Origin: Dillenia suffruticosa
Lineage: Eukaryota > Streptophyta > Magnoliopsida > Dilleniales > Dilleniaceae
Reading direction: 5' to 3'
Length of the DNA: 64,000 nt
Assembly: GCA_033439265.1 (NCBI GenBank)
Contig: JAVTVX010000016.1
Location: forward strand, 14,802,701 to 14,866,700
Positions 58,501 to 64,000 of this stretch are shown here, piece after piece. The first letter of the stretch is position 1; every line of letters starts with the position of its first letter. The translations under genes and the position numbers were made by a program. The notes beneath the pieces are model-generated. The model was not told the DNA's origin. It saw only the letters and a program-made list of their open reading frames with translations, and did no database searches.

Positions 58501-61500
58501 TTTGAAGGAAATGTAGGTGTTAGTTCCTTATTGTGTAATTAGATTAGTGATAAAGCACACCCAAGTTACATGACATATACATAAGACTATAATGTCATGG
58601 TACTATGCCATAACTTTGAAAATAGTATTTGCAGCATGTTGGAGATTGCAAGAAATGATACTGTATTAGTACTTTTGAGTTTTGGTAATAAACCTTTTTT
58701 TTTTTTTTTTAAATAAGAGTAAGAAGTAGTCCGATCGAAAATAAATGTTTGTAAGTATTTGATTCTTTATTTACTATGTGATGAAGTTGAAACATTCTGG
58801 GGTATTAAGAATTTATTAATGTATGTATTTACAGCATGTTGATGGCAAGAAATGATACTTGTAGTAGTACTTTTAAGTTTTGGTAATAAATTTTGAAATA
58901 AAAAACTGGTATGAAGTACTCCGATCGAAAATAAATGTTTGTAAGGACTTGATTCTTTATTTACTATGAGACGAAGTTGAAACGTTCTGGGGTATTAAGA
59001 ATTTATTAGTATATGATACATGTAGAACTCTTTGCTGGTGCATGAGTGCTTAAACATTTCTTTCCTGGTTGAGAGATTTTTAACTTCTTGGCAACTATTT
59101 GTGCCACTGGTGTTCTTTTGTTTATTGCATTGTTCTAATATCATTATTTTAGGATTCGGTCACCATTGTAGGGAGGATTAAGGAGGTATTTAGTGTTGCA
59201 CCTGGTCTTTGGTTGTAGTGAAGCTGCTGCAAAAAAATTTTTATGAAACTTGTTTTGCCAGGGGTGGTTGAAACAACAAAGGAAAAGGCACTAGTAGTTG
59301 GATGAACTCCCATTAGTAGTTGGAGAAACAACATATGCTTCTTCACATGCCATGAGAGTTGATTCACATTGCTTGTGGATATGCATGCTGTGGGAGTTGG
59401 TATCCGTATCCACTCGTTGCCCAGGAGAAACTGTTTATTTGGAATTGTGTGCATGGAGGGTTATGAAATCTGGTACAATGTGGAGAGGAAGATTTGGTGT
59501 GGAGTAATGGAATAAGAAACAAGAATTTTTGAGGGCCTTGAGAGGCTTCTGATTAATATTTTTGTTAGATGGAGATGTGCCCACCCTTTCTTGCACTTGG
59601 TTTTCAAGTTCCTTATAAATCATATGGATGTACTGAATTTTGTGGACTCCCTCTTTATTCTTGAGATTGTAATCAGAGCATTTCTTGATGCTGTAAAAGC
59701 TGAAGCTTCGTTTCAAGGGAAGGGTTCTAAACAGGCCAAGACACAACCTTAAACCTTTCCTCATTACCAGATGGCAACCAAAAGAGAAAGCTTCGCTTCT
59801 GTTATCTATCCCTTGAGACAGCTGTATTCATTTCTTCCTTAAAAAAAGCTCTGAATGATTTATGGGTTTGTGGAAAGGCAATAATTTTTTCCAAAATATG
59901 AAATGGTTTTAAGTATCAACCTGGAAATGGTCAGATCTTCATAGGGATTTCATGCAGTCAGACTAGCGCAAATTGGTCTCTTGGGGGGGGGCATGTTGGT
60001 GGTAAGGGAAATTGTTGAATTGGAGAGTTGAACGGTTGTTTTGTTTCATGCCTTTTAGGGGGGCTAAAATGATGACTTTATTTGGGCTTTCTTTTGTGTT
60101 TAGGGATTTAGTGAAGGGGATGTTCATCAATTCTTGTGGGAGGAAGTGAGAGATGATAATGCTAATGGAACATAATTTGGTTCTGCTGCTTATTGGAAGC
60201 AGTGAGAGAAGGGGGAGGATATGGGGACAGGGACCTATATGATTTTGTTGATCATGTAGATCGGATGGGTTTATATTCATGATTAATGGAGAGTTTGTCG
60301 TGGTCTAGTCTTGGTTTTCCCCTCCTAAGATTTGTATATTCTTGTACATGGAGTATGGCGTATTGTCTTGGACTGGAAAGTTATTTCCTGGAAGTAGTTT
60401 AGGAGTTGATTCTAAGGCCTATGGTAAACGAAAACTACTCTTGCCTTAACTTGGGACAAATGACAACATTAACTCAACAAAGAAAAATTCAGTTGGCAAA
60501 ACTACCATACCTACAGCCATGGCCTGCTTGGACAGCCCCACAAGCCTCAGCCTTGGAAGATATTTTTTCAGGGATGAGCTTCCATATAATCTACAAAGAG
60601 CTCTTCTTCGAATTGCATAAGTATGCCAGGCCTGTGAGTGGTTAAAAATGAGACTTTCTTGTTTGCAAAAACCCATTAAAACGTAGCATGCCAACACATG
60701 CGGCTTTGCGTAGGCCGCAAATAAGCGGATTCAACATGTCAAGGTTTGAGTTATCTGCAAGTTATTTGTTTCATGAAGTAGGAATAGAAAACGAATTTTT
60801 GTTGCAAATGTTTATATGTTATCGAATAAGACATGCTTAGAAGTCTCAATGAGCTTTGAATGAGTTCTTGCCCTAGCCACATCATCTCTTTCTTGCAATT
60901 ATGAACATCCCTGAACAAGAACTTGTCTCCATAAAGAGCTTTAAATTTGGGTTTGAGCTTGTCTCAGTTATGAACTAATTAGCTCAACCTGAGGTTTATC
61001 AGGTTGTGCCCCAAGCTGTCCACGAACTCCTCTTTTCATCTCCTAACCTTATACCTGACTAAGTAATAATTTTATTTTATTTTTTCTTTGGTCATGTCAT
61101 TACTCAAGAAACTTGTGATTGTCACAAGCTAATAGCTGGTTGGTCCATTATAACTTGTGCTTAATGTTTGGCCAAATGGGAAAAAAAAAGGAAAAAAAGG
61201 GAGGAGGTGGGATGTATACTATTGTGTTTGCCATGCAGTTAATCTATATCTTGAGACGGACTTTCTGCTACAACTCTATAGCAAAATGAGTCATGGTCAT
61301 CTATATTCTTCACCTTGTTATGTTAAAAATATTACAAATCATTTATTAATAGTACCTAAATGATTGTTCTGTCTTGCAGAGACCCAGGTGCTGAACAGAA
61401 ATTTAAGGAAATTAGCAATGCATATGAGGTAAATTACAGCTGTGACCTTACTAATTATTTAGTTTCTTTTAAATGATGAAAGTACTAAATCTGTGGAGGA

Positions 61501-62562
61501 TTGCAACTAATTTGCAGGTTTTGTCAGATGATGAGAAACGGTCTTTATATGACAGATATGGAGAGGCTGGTCTTAAAGGTGCTGGAATGGGAATGGGGGT
61601 GAGTAACTTTCTCTCTATAATGGTAAATCAGCTAGCAAAATTTTGATCAGTAAATGGGAATATGAATATTCTCTCTCACACTTGCATTGCCCTACTTAAC
61701 ATGACAGGATTTCAGCAATCCTTTTGATCTATTTGAATCCTTGTTTGATGGCATGGGTGGCATGGGTGGTATGGGGGGAATGGGTAGGAGAGCTTCTAGA
61801 AATAGGGCAGTTGATGGGGAAGACGAAATTTATAATCTTGTGTTAAACTTTAAGGAGGCAGTTTTTGGAGTCGAAAAAGAAATTGAGGTAACTCGTCTAG
61901 AGAGTTGTGGGACTTGCAATGGTTCCGGTGCTAAACCAGGGACCAAGCCAACCAAATGTAGTACATGTGGTGGGCAAGGTCAAGTTGTCTCATCTGCAAG
62001 GACTCCCCTGGGTGTTTTCCAGCAGGTAATGACCTGCTCGACTTGTGGTGGGACTGGTGAGATGTCGACCCCATGCAACACATGCTCTGGTGATGGCCGG
62101 GTAAGGAGGACAAAGCGTATTAGCCTTAAAGTACCAGCTGGGGTGGACTCCGGAAGCAGATTACGAGTGCGGTCAGAAGGAAATGCTGGAAGGCGAGGGG
62201 GTTCTCCTGGTGATCTCTTTGTTATGATTGAAGTTCTCCCAGATCCTGTACTCAAACGAGATGACACCAACATTCTCTATACTTGCAAGGTCTCGTACAT
62301 AGATGCCATCTTGGGGACAATCATCAGGGTCCCTACAGTAGATGGCATGGTTGATCTAAAAATCCCTGCTGGGACCCAGCCAAACACAACACTAGTGATG
62401 GCGAAAAAAGGAGTTCCTCTATTGAACAAAAGCAACATGAGGGGTGATCAGTTGGTTCGAGTGCAAGTTGAAATTCCAAAGAGGCTGAGTAGAGAGGAAA
62501 GGAAACTAATCGAAGAACTGGCTGATCTGAGCAAAGGAAAAACTGCAGCCAGCACTAGATAG
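52596..62562 (+). CDS. DJA6: Chloroplast type I DnaJ (DJA5/DJA6-like)
   Basis: Seven coding exons: 52,596-52,708; 54,999-55,128; 55,317-55,374; 58,266-58,308; 61,380-61,428; 61,518-61,598; 61,708-62,562. They join in frame into 442 aa, and all introns are GT-AG. Residues 1 to about 80 form a Ser/Arg-rich chloroplast transit peptide. A J domain follows (82-147) with HPD at 110-112, then a GMGGMGG-rich linker (about 173-183). Four CxxCxGxG zinc motifs have Cys pairs at 225/228, 242/245, 268/271 and 281/284. The DnaJ C-terminal substrate domains complete the protein. Such proteins stimulate plastid Hsp70; Arabidopsis DJA5/DJA6 have been linked to plastid iron-sulfur cluster assembly. Length and residues fit DJA6 closely. 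Start chosen at the first ATG after the 5' UTR intron, beginning [10 protein letters not shown] as in the family. No lesions seen. Confidence 0.96.
55612..55878 (+). repeat. 132-bp tandem duplication in the intron before J-domain exon 58,266
   Basis: Copies at 55,612-55,743 and 55,744-55,878 share CCAGCCACTGGTGACTTTT, CTACTGTATTTGCCTTACC and AAAAAACTTAAAATAAAAT. About 90% identical by eye. Confidence 0.9.
56285..56700 (+). pseudogene. L1-type LINE relic in a DJA6 intron
   Basis: Frame-shifted pieces read [12 protein letters not shown], then [16 protein letters not shown], then [17 protein letters not shown]. They match the order of the region just after the polymerase domain in plant L1 elements (LSLGGRLTLI ... 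VAKRIEKIQRDFLWG ... LLGKWLWR). Sense orientation relative to the gene. Confidence 0.75.
58631..59010 (+). repeat. 200-bp tandem duplication in the intron 58,309-61,379
   Basis: Copies start at 58,631 and 58,831. Shared blocks include CAGCATGTTG, TTTTGGTAATAAA, CCGATCGAAAATAAATGTTT and TCTGGGGTATTAAGAATTTA. The first copy holds a longer T tract. About 88-90% identical by eye. Confidence 0.92.
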
Positions 62563-63933
62563 TTCAGCATTGCATTTATTCATTGATTATGCCTTGCTAG
62601 CCCGCAGATGCAAACACCCGTTTTCAGTCCATCAATGCATGCAAAACTGGGGAAGTTTGTAATCCAAAGAAAGGTGGGGATAAGTAATCTAACTTTTGGA
62701 AATCGCAGCAGAGAAATTTGTAGCTTTAGGTAAGACTGCCTTTTACCCAATTATTTTTGTAATATTTTTTATTCTTGGTACAACAAATACATGAGAGGAG
62801 CAAAAGGTGATAGGAATATAAGGTTAGAGGGGAAATTCCTCTTTAGTCACGTTTTGCCGGTTGGCCTCATTACCCGTTTTGATGAATTGCAAACATAAAA
62901 TGTTAGTAGCAATGGAGTTTCATTTGGTGTTCGTGTGTGTGTGTGTGTGTATTTTTTCTCCTATTTGGTCTATCATGCGGGAGGCAGAGAATAAGGGAGT
63001 TAACAAAGTGAGTTACTAACGGTTGCTGAGGGTTGACTATGAAATGCACTTTGACATAACCATATGCGGTATTTGCCTTCTACTCTCTCTCTATCTGGTG
63101 ATTGAAAATTTTGAGGGCGTTCAATAGCCAGGTTTATTTAGTTCAGAATTGGAAATGTGCTACGCAAAATAAAAAGGGCTAAACTTCGTCATGATTTCTT
63201 GTCTCTTTTGTGTTTCTTATTATCTACAATAAGTCTTTGTGCAACACGCAATATGTTTGGGGTAACTAACTGTAAAGAGTTGAGAGGTAGAGATAAAGGA
63301 GGGAAGTGGGACGCGGAAGTTGGAGGGAGTTGCAGAGGTGATTAAAACAGAATTATTCGGATATTTTAATAATATGTGTTATAAAAAATTTATCATGTAG
63401 GTAGATGGTGAGTTGGGTAATTCGGTGTCACACTCGTCTCTTGCTTTAGTCCCTCACTTTCATGCTAATTGTTTATGGGTTTATTACCCAAACCAATGGA
63501 CCTCTAATCAATAACACACAAGATTCTAAGTCACATTTAGAGTAACAAATGAACAAAGAGGTGCTATAGGGATGACCAGCAGACAGTGCTACCTCTCAAC
63601 CATTCATTGGTCCAAATTCTACACATTTCTAATTGTCTGATCGTTGTAGATAGGAAGGAGATCACAGACTTTAGATATCATTTACTTCCTTCAAGAACGG
63701 GGAAATAAATCCTCAAAGTTACTCCAACCAGTGTAATCTCTTTACCCTTTAGTGGGTGTTCGACATTTTAGCCATACATGATTTTTCTATGTTTAGGGTT
63801 AAGTCGGTCAATCTCAAATTCATGTATAGTGTAACCATCATGTTTCACGGAACAAAAAAGGAAGTCTATGATCCTTTAGGCTACGACGATCACACAAATA
63901 GCATATCCTCCTTTGATCTGTAACAATCTGCAG
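62563..63933. other. 3' UTR of DJA6 and intergenic DNA
   Basis: The first 200-250 bases after the TAG stop are the likely 3' UTR, with T-rich and AATATTTTTT-type signals near 62,755-62,770. A (GT)n run lies at about 62,934-62,951. Nothing else is recognised. Confidence 0.45.
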
Positions 63934-64000
63934 AAAAGAAGCCTTTAGTTGTAGCTTCAGTTGTCCAGCTGAAGTCTTCTTCTGAACAAGCAGTTGAATA
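63934..64000 (+). CDS. Possible exon at the right edge, unknown
   Basis: After an acceptor-like AATCTGCAG (63,925-63,933) a frame stays open to the window end, reading KKPLVVASVVQLKSSSEQAV. It is short, with no recognised family. Chance openness over 22 codons is common, so this is weak. Confidence 0.15.

Noticed and set aside
59149-60700. Several open frames of 70-109 codons in the intron 58,309-61,379
   Set aside because: They lie within an intron of a well-supported gene and show no domain.

Overview
The window reads as nuclear DNA of a dicot plant, probably a woody one; I cannot name the species. The evidence is an intron-split gene for a chloroplast-targeted type I DnaJ protein, the last exons of a plant CDC48C-type AAA+ ATPase, and a dense, nested population of plant transposable elements (copia and gypsy LTR elements, CACTA transposons, LINEs, a tRNA-derived SINE). 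Base composition is AT-rich. No bacterial, viral-genome or organellar features were seen.

Layout. 1-5,554: anonymous flank interrupted by a complete but decayed minus-strand Ty1/copia element (663-5,549; LTRs, PBS, PPT and 5-bp target duplication all visible). 6,702-7,256: three clean 3'-terminal exons of a CDC48C-like ATPase, whose stop codon and 3' flank are tandemly duplicated (324-bp period). 9,540-10,590: a minus-strand copia reverse transcriptase/RNase H relic that has itself received an 82-bp tRNA-like SINE. 10,590-28,136: an old minus-strand gypsy element with about 2.6-kb LTRs; its right LTR is split by a younger plus-strand chromovirus-type gypsy element (17,025-27,144; LTRs about 2.5 kb). 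The younger element has an AT-rich GT-AG intron-like segment between gag and protease.

28,137-47,500: AT-rich and gene-poor, with a copia gag relic, a 42-bp minisatellite, a CACTA Transposase_24-like relic, a 69-bp AT repeat, and a 4.2-kb non-autonomous CACTA element (40,822-45,052) whose interior holds host-like leader and promoter sequence.

47,538-62,562: the main host gene, an eight-exon DJA5/DJA6-type chloroplast DnaJ gene (442 aa) with a non-coding first exon and a 4.6-kb first intron. Its introns hold a LINE relic, an L1 relic, several tandem duplications and two long GAA arrays. 62,563-64,000: 3' flank and a possible exon running off the right edge.

The two host loci are not functionally linked by position; the rest records successive transposon insertion and decay. 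I found no convincing new multi-gene system. The items most worth a second look are the gag-protease intron, the GAA-array minisatellite in DnaJ intron 1, the SINE with target duplications, and the host-like cargo of the CACTA element.
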